A DNA stretch of 64,000 nucleotides from Paraburkholderia sp. CNPSo 3272 (GCF_024206495.1 NZ_JAMBPQ010000010.1:124001-188000); one strand, 5' to 3'; positions 16,422-25,135 are shown, numbered from the stretch's first letter. The notes: a model not told the origin generated them from the sequence alone. Program-made: numbers and translations.

Positions 16422-16454
16422 AAACGGCCCGCGAATTCGATTCGCGGGCCGTTT
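16422..16454. terminator. Bidirectional terminator, 15-bp perfect stem
   Basis: AAACGGCCCGCGAAT (16422-16436) pairs with ATTCGCGGGCCGTTT (16440-16454) with a three-base loop. It stands between the convergent DUF4148-like gene and the ferredoxin gene and could serve both. Confidence 0.8.
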
Positions 16455-16482
16455 CGCCTTTGGGGGCAGCGTTTTGTAGCCG

Positions 16483-16809
16483 CTACATGGCTTCCGCCTC
16501 GGGCACGTCTAGCACGAGATCTGTGCGCGCGACGGCCACGCAGGTCAGCACATAGCCCTCGGCTTTTTCCTCGCGGCTCAGTCCGGGCCACTCGATCTTG
16601 AAGCTCACTTCTCCGCTCACCACGCGGCATATGCAGGCGCGGCAGGTGCCGTTGCGGCACATGCGCGGCAAACGGATGCCCTCGAACGCCGCCGCTTCGA
16701 GCAAGGTCAACTCGGGCGGCGCTTCGAAGCTGCGCCCGAGCGGCTCCACGCGCACGACGGGCACGTGCGGCGGCCCGTCCTGCAAGCTTTCGTGGCTCAC
16801 GTCGCTCAT
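16483..16809 (-). CDS. 2Fe-2S ferredoxin
   Basis: 108 residues. The cluster ligands are Cys51, Cys56, Cys59 and Cys90 (C-x4-C-x2-C ... C), the plant-type arrangement, in the context RLPRMCRNGTCRACICRV and GYVLTCVAVA; Cys61 is extra. About 20 disordered residues precede the beta-grasp fold. Its ATG overlaps the stop of the MbfA-like gene (ATGA), so the two are translated together. An electron donor to, or acceptor from, the diiron domain of the upstream protein is a reasonable inference but unproven; there is no dedicated reductase nearby. Confidence 0.88.
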   Translation of the reverse strand: MSDVSHESLQDGPPHVPVVRVEPLGRSFEAPPELTLLEAAAFEGIRLPRMCRNGTCRACICRVVSGEVSFKIEWPGLSREEKAEGYVLTCVAVARTDLVLDVPEAEAM

Positions 16810-17936
16810 GAAAGCGACACCCCGAGCAGCCGCCCCGCGCCGGCCGTGAACGCCGCCGCGGCGAGCCCGATCACGATCTGCCGGAACGCCGAGAACGTTG
16901 CGCTACGCCCGTTGAAGAGCGACGTGAACACGCCGACGAGGGCGAGCCCGCACGCGCTCAGCGCCACCGACTGCGCGATGGCCGTGACGCCGTGCGCCCA
17001 CAGGAACGGGGCGGTCGGAAACGCCGCGCCGAGCGAGAAGAGGCAAAACGAGACGGCGGCGGCCGACCACGGATTGCCGCCCAGCTCCTTCGGGTCGATC
17101 CCGAGCTCCTCACGCGCGAGCGTATTGAGCGCCTCGTCCTTGTTGCGCATGATCTGGGCGGCCACGCGGCGCGCTTCTTCGGGATCGATGCCCTTCGCCT
17201 GATAGATGAGCGCGAGCTCGTGGCGCTCGGCGTCGGGCGTGTGCTCGAGTTCGTCGGCTTCCTTCGCGAGCTGCGTGCGCGCGAGCTCGCGCGCGTTGGT
17301 CACCGAGAGCCATTCGCCGAGCGCCATCGAGCAGGCGCCGGCCACGAGGCCTGCAAGCCCCGTGAGCAAGATCGTGCGATTGACGCTGCCCGCGCCCGCC
17401 ACGCCCATGATCAGGCAGAAGTTCGAGACGAGTCCGTCGTTCGCCCCCAGCACCGCCGCGCGCAGATCGTTGCCCGACGTCGCGCTCTTGTGCCACGACT
17501 CCGCCGCGCCGATCGCTTCGCCCTGGCCGTGTTCGGGCTCGCGCTTCTTCGCGACGATCGCCTGCACGATGGCGGCGTGCTGCTGTTCCTGGGCGGAAAG
17601 CTTCTCGGCGCCGGGTTCCCGCGCGTAGCGGTCGCGGTCGGCGTATTCGCCGGCGGCGACGGTGGGCAGCACGAGCGAAGGGCCGAACGTGCGCGTGAGC
17701 GTTTGCAGCAGGCGGGTTTTTGCGCTGCGCCGATGCGGCCGGGGCGTGACGCCGTTGGCCGCGAGCTTCTCGCGCCAGACGCTCGCGTGCTCGCGCTCGG
17801 AGGCCGCGAGTTCGGCGAAGATGCGGCGGCGCTCGTCGTCTTTCTCGACTGCGGATAGCGTGTCGTAGACGGCGGCGCTGTCGAGCTCGTCGGCGAGATT
17901 GCGCCGGAAGCGGTTGATTTCCTGGGCGGAGGCCAT
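16806..17936 (-). CDS. mbfA: MbfA-type membrane ferritin / VIT iron exporter
   Basis: 376 residues from the ATG at 17936; the frame continues upstream without sense. Residues ~1-150 form a ferritin-like diiron domain (DELDSAAVYDTLSAVEKDDERRR, AASEREHASVWREKL, EQQHAAIVQ with ExxH-type ligands). Residues ~155-376 are a CCC1/VIT1 membrane domain with five helices (LRAAVLGANDGLVSNFCLIMGVAGA, GACSMALGEWLSVTNARELA). This erythrin-VIT fusion is MbfA, described in Agrobacterium and Bradyrhizobium as an iron exporter protecting from iron and peroxide. Here it is fused transcriptionally and by ATGA overlap to a 2Fe-2S ferredoxin gene. No Irr/Fur box could be identified upstream. Confidence 0.88.
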   Translation of the reverse strand: MASAQEINRFRRNLADELDSAAVYDTLSAVEKDDERRRIFAELAASEREHASVWREKLAANGVTPRPHRRSAKTRLLQTLTRTFGPSLVLPTVAAGEYADRDRYAREPGAEKLSAQEQQHAAIVQAIVAKKREPEHGQGEAIGAAESWHKSATSGNDLRAAVLGANDGLVSNFCLIMGVAGAGSVNRTILLTGLAGLVAGACSMALGEWLSVTNARELARTQLAKEADELEHTPDAERHELALIYQAKGIDPEEARRVAAQIMRNKDEALNTLAREELGIDPKELGGNPWSAAAVSFCLFSLGAAFPTAPFLWAHGVTAIAQSVALSACGLALVGVFTSLFNGRSATFSAFRQIVIGLAAAAFTAGAGRLLGVSLS

Positions 17937-18036
17937 GGGGCGCGGTGCGGGAAGCGATCCGCCAAGCTTACCCTGGCGCGGCTGCGGCCAGAAGACGCGC
18001 TTCGACGCTCGTCTCGCTCCCGCGTTGCCGGTGCGC

Positions 18037-20019
18037 TCAGCGGCGCTGACGCAAGTGCCGGTAGACCGTATTGCGCGCGAGCCCGAGTTCGCGAGCCGCC
18101 GCCGAAACATTACCGCTGTGGCGCGCGAGGGTCTCTTCGATGAGCCGCGATTGCCAGACGCAGAGGTGCGCGGGCTCGTGTTCCGTGTCGCTCGTCTGCT
18201 TCTCGGCCGTGGCATCGGCCGACGGCTGCGCGCAGTCGCTCGCGGGGTCGCAATCGTGCATGAGGTCTTCGGGCAAATGCGCCATGTCGATGGCATCTTC
18301 GCCTTCGGCCATGATCGCCGCGGTGCGCAGCGCGCTCGCGAGCTGACGCAGATTGCCGGGCCAGCGGCAACGCGCGAAGCAGGCCCGGACGGCCGGTGTC
18401 AGACGCGCGGGCGCGGCCGGCACCTCGCGCCGCACGATCTCGAGCATGCCGGCGACGAGCGCGTCGAGGTCGGTGCGCTCGGCCAGCGTGGGCAGCGTGA
18501 CGACGAGGCCGTTGATGCGGTAGTAGAGATCCTCGCGGAACGTGCCTTCGGCGATCATCGCGCGCAGGTCGCGGTGCGTCGCGCAGACGATGCGCAAATC
18601 CACCGGCACCGCGCGCGTACCGCCGAGCGGCACGACGGCGCGCTCCTGCAACACGCGCATGAGCCGCACCTGTTGCGCGAGCGGCATGTCGCCGATCTCG
18701 TCGAGAAAGAGCGTGCCGCCATGCGCCTGCGCGATCTTGCCGGCGCTGCCGCGTCGCTTCGCGCCCGTGAACGCGCCGTCCTCGTAGCCGAACAGCTCCG
18801 CTTCGATCAGCGTGTCGGGCAGGGCGGCGCAGTTGAGCGCGACGAATGGCCCGTCGCGGCGCGGGGAATCGCGATGCAGCGCCCGCGCGAGCCATTCCTT
18901 GCCGGTGCCCGTGCGACCGAGCACGAGCACGGGAATGTCGCGGCCGCGCACGCGCGCCACGCGCTGCAGGGCGGCGGCGAGCCGCGCGTCGCCGGTGTCG
19001 AGTTCGGCGAGCGTGGGCTGCGGCGTGGTGTCGGCGGTGTTGGGCGCTTGCGCCTGGGCGGCCGCGCGCGTATATGGTGACCTTGACGTCTCCGTTACGG
19101 CGCTGCGCGCGAACGTAGGGATGCCCGACGTAGCGACGCCCGACGCCGCGCCGGGCGTGGCGCGCGCGACCACGCGCACGCCGCTGGGCAGTGCGAGCGT
19201 GAGCGGCTCGCCGCTCGCGCGCATGAGTTGCTGCATGAACGCCGCGAACGGCTGGCCGAAGAGCGCAGCGAACTCACGCTGCTGCAGCTCGGCGAGCGGC
19301 GCGCCGAACTGGAACAGGGCGCTGCGGTTTGCGCAGAGCAGCGTGCCGTCGGCCGAGAATGCGGCCAATCCTTCGTAGAGCGTACCGATGAATTCCGCGC
19401 GCGCATGAAACTGGAGCCGGATGGCATCGGCGAATTCCGTGTTGAACAGATGGTTCTCGATCATCTGCGCCGACATGCGCACGAGCGCGAGCGTGTGCTT
19501 GTGAAAACCGCGCGACTCGCCGCTCACGTCGAGCGCGCCGAGCGTGCGCCCGTACGGATCCGCGATCGGCGCGCACGAGCAGGTGAGGATGTGATTGGCG
19601 CGCAAAAAGTGCTCGCCCGCATGCACCGTGGTTGGCTGGCCTTCGACGAGCGCCGTGCCGATGGCGTTCGTGCCCCGATGCTGCTCGGCCCACGAAACTC
19701 CCGGGCGCAAAGCGACGCGCTGCGCTTTCTCGACGAAGTCGCTGTCGGCGCTGCTATGGAGGATCACGCCGTTGCGATCGGTGAGCAGCACCATGCTCTG
19801 CGTATCGACGATTTGCGCGTGCAAGGCGTCCATGACGGGACGCGCCTGGTGATAGAGCGTGCGGTTCGTGTCGATCAGTTCGCGCAGGTCGACGGCGGCC
19901 AGCGCGTCGAATTCGGGCGCCTCGGTGGCGCGCAGCCCGAGTGCGCGCGAGCGCGCGTGAGCCTGCGCGATGGCGTCCGCGCGGGCCGCGTCGTGCGGCG
20001 TGACGGGGCGTCGGGTCAC
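18037..20019 (-). CDS. Sigma-54-dependent regulator, AcoR type
   Basis: 660 residues from a GTG with GGAGA 5 bases upstream. A GAF sensor (~70-220; RHRGTNAIGTALVEGQPTTVHAGEHFLRANHILTCSCAPI...) is followed by a second, PAS-like segment and the AAA+ domain: Walker A GRTGTGKE, the sigma-54 contact loop GAFTGAKRRG, Walker B GGTLFLDEIGD. The Fis-type HTH (SAAARELGLARNTVYRHLR) ends the protein. The layout matches AcoR-like activators of acetoin or alcohol/aldehyde catabolism. No such operon is next to it, so targets are elsewhere. A short tandem repeat lies just upstream. Confidence 0.92.
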   Translation of the reverse strand: MTRRPVTPHDAARADAIAQAHARSRALGLRATEAPEFDALAAVDLRELIDTNRTLYHQARPVMDALHAQIVDTQSMVLLTDRNGVILHSSADSDFVEKAQRVALRPGVSWAEQHRGTNAIGTALVEGQPTTVHAGEHFLRANHILTCSCAPIADPYGRTLGALDVSGESRGFHKHTLALVRMSAQMIENHLFNTEFADAIRLQFHARAEFIGTLYEGLAAFSADGTLLCANRSALFQFGAPLAELQQREFAALFGQPFAAFMQQLMRASGEPLTLALPSGVRVVARATPGAASGVATSGIPTFARSAVTETSRSPYTRAAAQAQAPNTADTTPQPTLAELDTGDARLAAALQRVARVRGRDIPVLVLGRTGTGKEWLARALHRDSPRRDGPFVALNCAALPDTLIEAELFGYEDGAFTGAKRRGSAGKIAQAHGGTLFLDEIGDMPLAQQVRLMRVLQERAVVPLGGTRAVPVDLRIVCATHRDLRAMIAEGTFREDLYYRINGLVVTLPTLAERTDLDALVAGMLEIVRREVPAAPARLTPAVRACFARCRWPGNLRQLASALRTAAIMAEGEDAIDMAHLPEDLMHDCDPASDCAQPSADATAEKQTSDTEHEPAHLCVWQSRLIEETLARHSGNVSAAARELGLARNTVYRHLRQRR

Positions 20020-20125
20020 TCGTGTCTCCAGTCGTTTTGGGCGCTACGCTGCGGCGCAGCATGGCAAGTGCGCGAGCGGCGTCTCTGGGCAGTTCATGGT
20101 ACAGGATGCGCGGCGGCTGCCAATT

Positions 20126-20160
20126 CGGGTTGAAGCCGGGTTGAAGCCGGGGTTGAAGCC
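20126..20160. repeat. Short tandem repeat, GGGTTGAAGCC x3
   Basis: Three near-identical 11-12 base units with one extra G in the last, about 110 bases before the start of the AcoR-type regulator. Direct, not inverted, so not an obvious dimer site; replication slippage is a simple explanation. Confidence 0.7.
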
Positions 20161-20264
20161 GCGCCGGCGCCCCCTCAACTGCGCCTTGAGTTTACTGGCG
20201 CGAGTGCCATGATGAAGGGGAGGGCGCATTCGCGTCGCGCCCCCGCTGAGTAGCGGAGTTCGTC

Positions 20265-20486
20265 ATGGTGCACGGCGAATTGAGGATCGTGCTGGCGGTG
20301 CTCGCCACGTTCGTTGCGCTCTTTGGCCTCGGGTATGCGATCGACGGATTGATTTTCGACGAGAACAACGTCGTGCTCTCCGGAATGGTGACCGTGGCCG
20401 TTGGGGTCGTCGCGTTCGTGGTGATGCTAACCCTGCACCCGAAAGACCTCGAAGATCTCGAGCAGCACCGGCATCGCGAATCGTGA
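20265..20486 (+). CDS. Small two-helix membrane protein, hypothetical
   Basis: 73 residues; ATG at 20265 with GCGGAG upstream. Two hydrophobic helices (LRIVLAVLATFVALFGLGYAIDGLIF and VVLSGMVTVAVGVVAFVVMLTL) are joined by an acidic turn DENN, and a His/Glu/Asp-rich tail follows (DLEDLEQHRHRES). No recognised domain. It lies alone between the AcoR-type activator and a DUF1488 gene. Confidence 0.65.
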   Translation: MVHGELRIVLAVLATFVALFGLGYAIDGLIFDENNVVLSGMVTVAVGVVAFVVMLTLHPKDLEDLEQHRHRES

Positions 20487-20829
20487 CGCGCCCCGGTGGC
20501 GCACATGGTGCGATGCGGCAACCGGCGCAGCGCGTTGGCGCAGGGCCGGGAGGACAGTGTTTGTGCGCGCAACGGCGCGCGCGCATGCTGCACTCACGAA
20601 AAAGGGATCGGACGAGGACGCCGCTCGCTATTTCAGGCGTATGACAATGTCGACCTTGCGGGCGGCAGGAAGTCGTCTAAAGTGAATCAAATCCACCTGC
20701 GCGAACGTGTGGTTCGCGAGGGTTGGTATCGATCCGCGCGAGCCGGATCGGGGTGTTCCCAGGCACCAGGTTGGGGCAGCCCGAGGACGGTTGGATGCGG
20801 CCTTTTCACCCTCCACCAAAGGCGCCCCC
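20487..20829. other. Intergenic stretch, nothing recognised
   Basis: 343 bases upstream of the DUF1488 gene. No family-like frame, no clear terminator. The promoter for the downstream gene presumably lies here. Confidence 0.45.
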
Positions 20830-21120
20830 ATGCAGATCATGTTTCCGAATGAGGTGCCCGAGTACTCGGGCCCAGACCTGACCTTGGCGTTTCCGGCGAT
20901 GATCGATGGCGAGCGGGTGGAGTGTCTGATCACGGCGGCGGCGCTGGAAGATCACTTCGGGGCGGCTTCGCCGCGCGCCGAAGACATGCTCAGCGCGTTC
21001 GACCATCATCGCGACCGCATCGAGGCCTGCGCGCGCCGTTTGCTCTCCGAAACACGTGCGCAATGTCTCGTGCTGCGCAGCGGCTACGTGCGTTTCGTGC
21101 AGGCGCACGCCAACGCGTAG
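20830..21120 (+). CDS. DUF1488 family protein
   Basis: 96 residues from the ATG at 20830; a second ATG four codons later is possible. The pattern is DUF1488: a beta-rich first half (YSGPDLTLAFPAMIDGERVECLITAAALEDHFGA) and a helical second half ending AQCLVLRSGYVRF. These small cytoplasmic proteins have no known activity. No partner gene is evident. Confidence 0.8.
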   Translation: MQIMFPNEVPEYSGPDLTLAFPAMIDGERVECLITAAALEDHFGAASPRAEDMLSAFDHHRDRIEACARRLLSETRAQCLVLRSGYVRFVQAHANA

Positions 21121-21224
21121 TCGACAAAGAGCGCCCACAGGACGCGGCCGCTTTCCGGCCAAACGAATTATCTTGCCGCGCCCGTTGTGGCGCGGCGTTC
21201 GTTTACGCGCGTGCCGCCCTGCTG

Positions 21225-21758
21225 CTAGAACATGCGGCGCAGCGTGTTGTCGCGAAATACCACGTGATGCGCGATCGCTGCGAGCGCGTGCAGCCCGATC
21301 ACCCAATAAAACAGATTGCCGATCAGCACGTGTGCGTCCTTGAAGAACGTGCGCGCGGCCGGGTCCGGACCGATGAGCGCGATCTGCAGATTGAACCCCG
21401 CGAGCGTGACCGGATGGCCGCCGGCGTTGATCATCAGAATGCCGAGGAGCGGCTGCACGAAGATGAACAGGTAGAGCGCGAGATGTACGAGACGCGAGAG
21501 AAACGACAGCAGCGCGATGGAGTCGATGCCCGCAGGCGCGCCGCGCCACAGACGCCACGCGAGGCGCAGCACGGCGAGCGCGAGCACGAGCGAGCCCGCC
21601 CAGAAATGCACGTTGCTCCAGAACGCGCGGCTGTCGGTGCCCTTGGGGCCGCGCACCTCGATGGCCAGCCAGGCGAGCGCGATGAGCAGGAAGATGACCC
21701 AGTGAAAGAAGATGGCGGGCTTCGTGTAGCGTTCGGTTGCGGCGGAGTAAGTTGCCAC
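21225..21758 (-). CDS. Cytochrome b561 family protein
   Basis: 177 residues from a GTG at 21758 with AGGAG 8 bases upstream; the longer frame upstream includes unrelated sequence. Four membrane helices carry the heme-ligand His residues in KPAIFFHWVIFLLIALAW, NVHFWAGSLVLALAVLRLAWR, DAHVLIGNLFYWVIGLHALAAIAHHVVFRD. The family transfers electrons from quinol across the inner membrane, possibly reducing superoxide. Length fits CybB/YodB proteins. No cytochrome maturation or YceI gene is adjacent. Confidence 0.9.
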   Translation of the reverse strand: MATYSAATERYTKPAIFFHWVIFLLIALAWLAIEVRGPKGTDSRAFWSNVHFWAGSLVLALAVLRLAWRLWRGAPAGIDSIALLSFLSRLVHLALYLFIFVQPLLGILMINAGGHPVTLAGFNLQIALIGPDPAARTFFKDAHVLIGNLFYWVIGLHALAAIAHHVVFRDNTLRRMF

Positions 21759-21875
21759 GTGGCGGCTCCTGATGCGCGGGGAATCTGACGATAGTTCCCA
21801 ATGATAAGGAGGACGCGCCGTGCGGGGCAGCCATGCGGCTGGGAAGTTTGATTCTGAGGGGGGCGGCGGCGAATC

Positions 21876-21908
21876 AAAACAAAAAGGGTGGCGCGAAGCC
21901 ACCCTTTT
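21876..21908 (-). terminator. Intrinsic terminator after purine permease
   Basis: AAAAGGGTGGC (21882-21892) pairs with GCCACCCTTTT (21898-21908); on the minus strand the hairpin is followed by TTTTTGTTTTG. Sits 5 bases after the permease stop. Confidence 0.82.
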
Positions 21909-21912
21909 GCAT

Positions 21913-23214
21913 TTACGCGTTGCCGAGATAGAAGAACCGGAACAGGAACACGGCGGCGATGATCCATACGATCAGTTTCACGTCGCGCACACGGCCGGTG
22001 AGGAGCTTCAGGCCCGCATACGAGATGAAGCCGAACGCCACGCCGTTGGCGATCGAGTAGGTGAACGGCATGGCAAGCGCTGTGAGGGTGGCGGGCACGA
22101 CTTCGGTGGCGTCGTCCCAGGGCAGATCAGCGAGTTCGCGCAGCATCAGGCACGAGACGTAGAGCAGCGCCGGCGCCGTGGCGTAGCCCGGCACGACGCC
22201 CGCGAGCGGCGCGACGAACAGGCACGCGAGGAACAGCACGGCCACGGTGAGCGCAGTCATGCCGGTGCGGCCGCCCGCCTGCACGCCCGAGGCGCTTTCG
22301 ATATACGCCGTGGTCGACGAGGTGCCGAGAATCGAGCCCGCGAGAATCGCCGTGCTATCCGCGAGCAGCGCGCGGTTCAGGCGGTGCATCTTGCCGTGCA
22401 CGAGCAGGCCGGCGCGGTTGGCCACGCCCATCAGCGTGCCGGTCGCATCGAACAGCTCGACGAGGAAGAACACGAGCACTACGTTGAGCACGCCCGTGGA
22501 GAGCGCCGCCTTGATGTCGAGTTGCGCGAAGGTCGGCATGATCGACGGCGGCGGCGCGAAGACGCCGTGGAACTGATTGCCGCCGAAGAAGAACGAGAGA
22601 ATCGTGACGCCCACGATGCCGATCAGGATCGCGCCACGCACCTTCAGCACGTCGAGCGTGACGATCGCGAAGAAGCCGATGATCGCGAGGATCGTGTGCG
22701 GATCGTGCAGGTTGCCGAGCTCGACGAGCGTGGCCGGGCTGCCGACCACGACGCCCGAGGTCTTCAGCGAAATGATGGCGAGGAAGAGACCGATACCCGC
22801 CGTGATCGACACGCGGATCGAATGCGGAATGCCATTGACGATGGCTTCGCGCACGCGCAGCAGCGTGACGATAAAGAACAGGCACCCGGAGATGAACACC
22901 GCGCCGAGCGCGGCCTGCCATGTGAAGCCCATGCCCTTCACGACCGTATAGGCGAAATACGCGTTCAGGCCCATGCCGGGCGCGAGTGCGATGGGGTAGT
23001 TCGCGTAGAGGCCCATGACGAGCGAGGCGAGCGCCGCGACGAGGCAGGTGGCGACGAATACGCTTTCTTTGGGCATGCCGGCGTCGCCGAGAATGGCCGG
23101 ATTCACGAAGATGATGTAAGCCATCGTGAGGAAAGTCGTGATACCGGCGAGCAGTTCGGTGCGCAGGTTGGTGCCTGCTTCTTCGAAACCGAAATAGCGT
23201 TTGATGGCGTCCAT
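21913..23214 (-). CDS. NCS2 purine permease, AzgA type
   Basis: 433 residues, ~14 hydrophobic segments. The AzgA/PbuG subfamily signatures are present: RYFGFEEAGTNLRTELLAGITTFLTMAYIIFVNP at the N-terminus, PGMGLNAYFAYTVV, FLVELFDATGTLMGVANRAGL and GTSSTTAYIESASGVQAGGRTGMTAL. The family imports hypoxanthine, guanine or adenine with protons. Monocistronic, with its own terminator and a 331-base upstream region. No purine riboswitch is seen, as expected in this phylum. Confidence 0.92.
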   Translation of the reverse strand: MDAIKRYFGFEEAGTNLRTELLAGITTFLTMAYIIFVNPAILGDAGMPKESVFVATCLVAALASLVMGLYANYPIALAPGMGLNAYFAYTVVKGMGFTWQAALGAVFISGCLFFIVTLLRVREAIVNGIPHSIRVSITAGIGLFLAIISLKTSGVVVGSPATLVELGNLHDPHTILAIIGFFAIVTLDVLKVRGAILIGIVGVTILSFFFGGNQFHGVFAPPPSIMPTFAQLDIKAALSTGVLNVVLVFFLVELFDATGTLMGVANRAGLLVHGKMHRLNRALLADSTAILAGSILGTSSTTAYIESASGVQAGGRTGMTALTVAVLFLACLFVAPLAGVVPGYATAPALLYVSCLMLRELADLPWDDATEVVPATLTALAMPFTYSIANGVAFGFISYAGLKLLTGRVRDVKLIVWIIAAVFLFRFFYLGNA

Positions 23215-23545
23215 GAAGATCGGGCCCTTGAGAGTCGAGCGGGTTGTTCGCTGCTTGTTGGTGTGGTGTCTTGCGTGTAGCCGGCGCAGGCTGATCCTTG
23301 ACGTGCCCGCGCGCGCATGCCGCAGCGCGCGGCTACGGGCGCGATTGTAAACAATTGTCCGTCGGGCGCAGAGAAGCCATCGTCGTGAGCGTGAAACGGT
23401 TACAACAGCGCGCGTTGCGGTAGCAAGCGTGAGAGGGCGCGGCGAGTGCGCCCGCGGGGAGGAATTGGGCGTAGCCGCGCCCCGGGCGCCGGGCGTTGCT
23501 TCGCCGGTGCCGGGTTACTGCGGCCGTCCTGCAATCAAGCGATTA
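23215..23545. other. Upstream region of the purine permease
   Basis: 331 bases between the permease start and the 3' end of a DUF4148 gene. The part near 23340-23400 is AT-richer (GATTGTAAACAATTGTC, a near-palindrome TTGTAAACAA) and could hold the promoter or an operator. Nothing else recognised. Confidence 0.45.
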
Positions 23546-23818
23546 CTACTGCATTTGACCGGCGGGAGCGCCATATCCCGCGCCGCCGCGCGCCGCACGC
23601 CGTTGCGCGACGATCGCGCCAGCGCGTTGCGCGTTTTCCGGGTAGTCGATCCAGTCGAGCGGATCGTAACCTGCCTGCCGCCATTCGATCAGATCCGCAC
23701 GGACCTGGGCTCGAGTCAGCGGTTGTGAGGGATCGTACGGTTGGGCCACCGCCACAGCCGACGCGAAGCCGCACGCTGCGGCAAGGACGCCGAGCGCCAC
23801 ACGCGGAAGGGAGTTCAT
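23546..23818 (-). CDS. DUF4148 family secreted protein
   Basis: 90 residues from the ATG at 23818, which has AAAGG 8 bases upstream; an ATG five codons earlier has none. The signal peptide MNSLPRVALGVLAAACGFASAVAVA precedes the DUF4148 core LTRAQVRADLIEWRQAGYDPLDWIDYPENAQRA. Third family member in the window and on the same strand as the copy at 15460. Function unknown; periplasmic by inference. Its promoter carries a perfect palindrome. Confidence 0.83.
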   Translation of the reverse strand: MNSLPRVALGVLAAACGFASAVAVAQPYDPSQPLTRAQVRADLIEWRQAGYDPLDWIDYPENAQRAGAIVAQRRAARGGAGYGAPAGQMQ

Positions 23819-23834
23819 GGCAAGGCCTTTCATA

Positions 23835-23878
23835 TTAGGGATATCCCTAAAAGTATAGGCGCTATCTCACTAAGTCAA
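23835..23878 (-). promoter_or_regulatory. Promoter with perfect 16-bp palindrome
   Basis: TTAGGGATATCCCTAA (23835-23850) is a perfect palindrome 17 bases before the DUF4148 start. Upstream on the minus strand are TATACT (23857-23852) and TTGACT (23878-23873) with a short 15-base spacer. A dimeric regulator bound at the palindrome would cover the expected transcription start. Confidence 0.5.
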
Positions 23879-23899
23879 AGGGGATCGGTGCTGCCTGGG

Positions 23900-24910
23900 T
23901 TACCCGCCACGCTTCGAAACGTCGTTGCGGGCGTTTGCCGTGCGGTAGTCGGTCGGGCGCTGTCCGGTCCATTTGCGGAACGCCCGGTGAAACGCGCTCG
24001 GCTCCGCGAACCCGACCGCGGCGGCGACATCGGCGACCGAGCGGCCCGGCTCCTGTAGTGCCGCGATCGCCAGGTCGCGGCGCAGTTCGTCCTTGATTGA
24101 CTGGCAGCTGTGGCCTTCCTGGCTCAGCCGCCGGCGCAGCGTGGCGGGCGCCACGTTCAGCCGTTGCGCGATGGCGTCGGCATCGGGCCACGCGGCGACT
24201 GGCAGGGCGCGCAGCGCGCGTCGCACGCGCGCCGCGAACGAGCCCGGATTGCGGTACTTGACGACGAAGTTGCCGGGCGCGTTGCGCAGAAACGCCCGTG
24301 CCGAGCTGGCGGTCTGGATCACGGGCAGTTCGAGGAAGCCGGGCGCGAATTCGAACCACGTGGACGGCTGATCGAAGTCCATGTCGTCGCAGAGCATGAG
24401 CTGGTATTCGTGCGCGACGCCCGGTTGCGGGCAGCGAAAGCGTGCCGCGAGAAGCGGAATGCGCCGCCCCACGAGCCAGCACACGAGCCCGTAGACGAGG
24501 ATGAACCAGGTGGCGTAGGCGAACATGGTGGGCGTGGGTTTGCCCGCGCGATGCGAGAGCGTGACGCGCACGCGCGTGGCGTCGATATCGATCTCTCCGG
24601 ACAGATCGTCGAGCACGAGCCGCATGAAGTGCACGGCGCGCTGCAGCGCTTGGCGGCCCGTGCTGGCGCCGAGCGCCGAGTGCGTCATGGCGATGAAGCT
24701 GCCGCTTTTCATCGCGTGCGAATCCTGGCCGAAGAATTCGTCGTCGAGCGCGCGCGCGATGCCCGACCACAACTGGCCGTATTGCGCCGCGCTCACGCGC
24801 GCCCCGGGCGCGAGCAGCACGGCCGGCGCGATGCCGGCGGCATCCGTGAGCGGCGCGGTTTCGAGGCCGCCCGCGCGCGCCAGCGCGAGCGTCTCGTTCA
24901 CGAGGCTCAT
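23900..24910 (-). CDS. AraC-family regulator with arabinose-binding-like N-domain
   Basis: 336 residues from the ATG at 24910, chosen because the family is usually 330-345 long; the ATG at 24994 would add 28 residues and cannot be excluded. Residues ~15-200 match the N-terminal domain of the OruR/ArgR type. The C-terminal double HTH contains IAQRLNVAPATLRRRLSQEGHSCQSIKDELRRDLAI and VADVAAAVGFAEPSAFHRAFRKWTGQRPTDYR. It is divergent from the acyl-CoA dehydrogenase that opens the catabolic cluster to the right, so it may activate that cluster. Ligand unknown. Confidence 0.88.
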   Translation of the reverse strand: MSLVNETLALARAGGLETAPLTDAAGIAPAVLLAPGARVSAAQYGQLWSGIARALDDEFFGQDSHAMKSGSFIAMTHSALGASTGRQALQRAVHFMRLVLDDLSGEIDIDATRVRVTLSHRAGKPTPTMFAYATWFILVYGLVCWLVGRRIPLLAARFRCPQPGVAHEYQLMLCDDMDFDQPSTWFEFAPGFLELPVIQTASSARAFLRNAPGNFVVKYRNPGSFAARVRRALRALPVAAWPDADAIAQRLNVAPATLRRRLSQEGHSCQSIKDELRRDLAIAALQEPGRSVADVAAAVGFAEPSAFHRAFRKWTGQRPTDYRTANARNDVSKRGG

Positions 24911-25135
24911 CGAGATCGTGCCTTTTTTGCTCAGTTTCTGAATTCTCGCCGGTTGCACAAAGCCGCCTTCCAAAGGGGTTGTCACAGCCGACATGGTAAA
25001 TCCGATCAGCGATTTTGAGCGTGGCGGGCATCGAATACGCTCGCTCGCGTGCCTACACTTTTCGCAAGCCTTGCAGCCGGGGCCGCATCGCGCCACAGTG
25101 GAAGGCAGCGCAAGAGACACAAGAAGGGGACACAC

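Noticed and set aside
22000..23400. Purine riboswitch before the AzgA permease
   Set aside because: No conserved riboswitch core seen, and these are not expected in this group.
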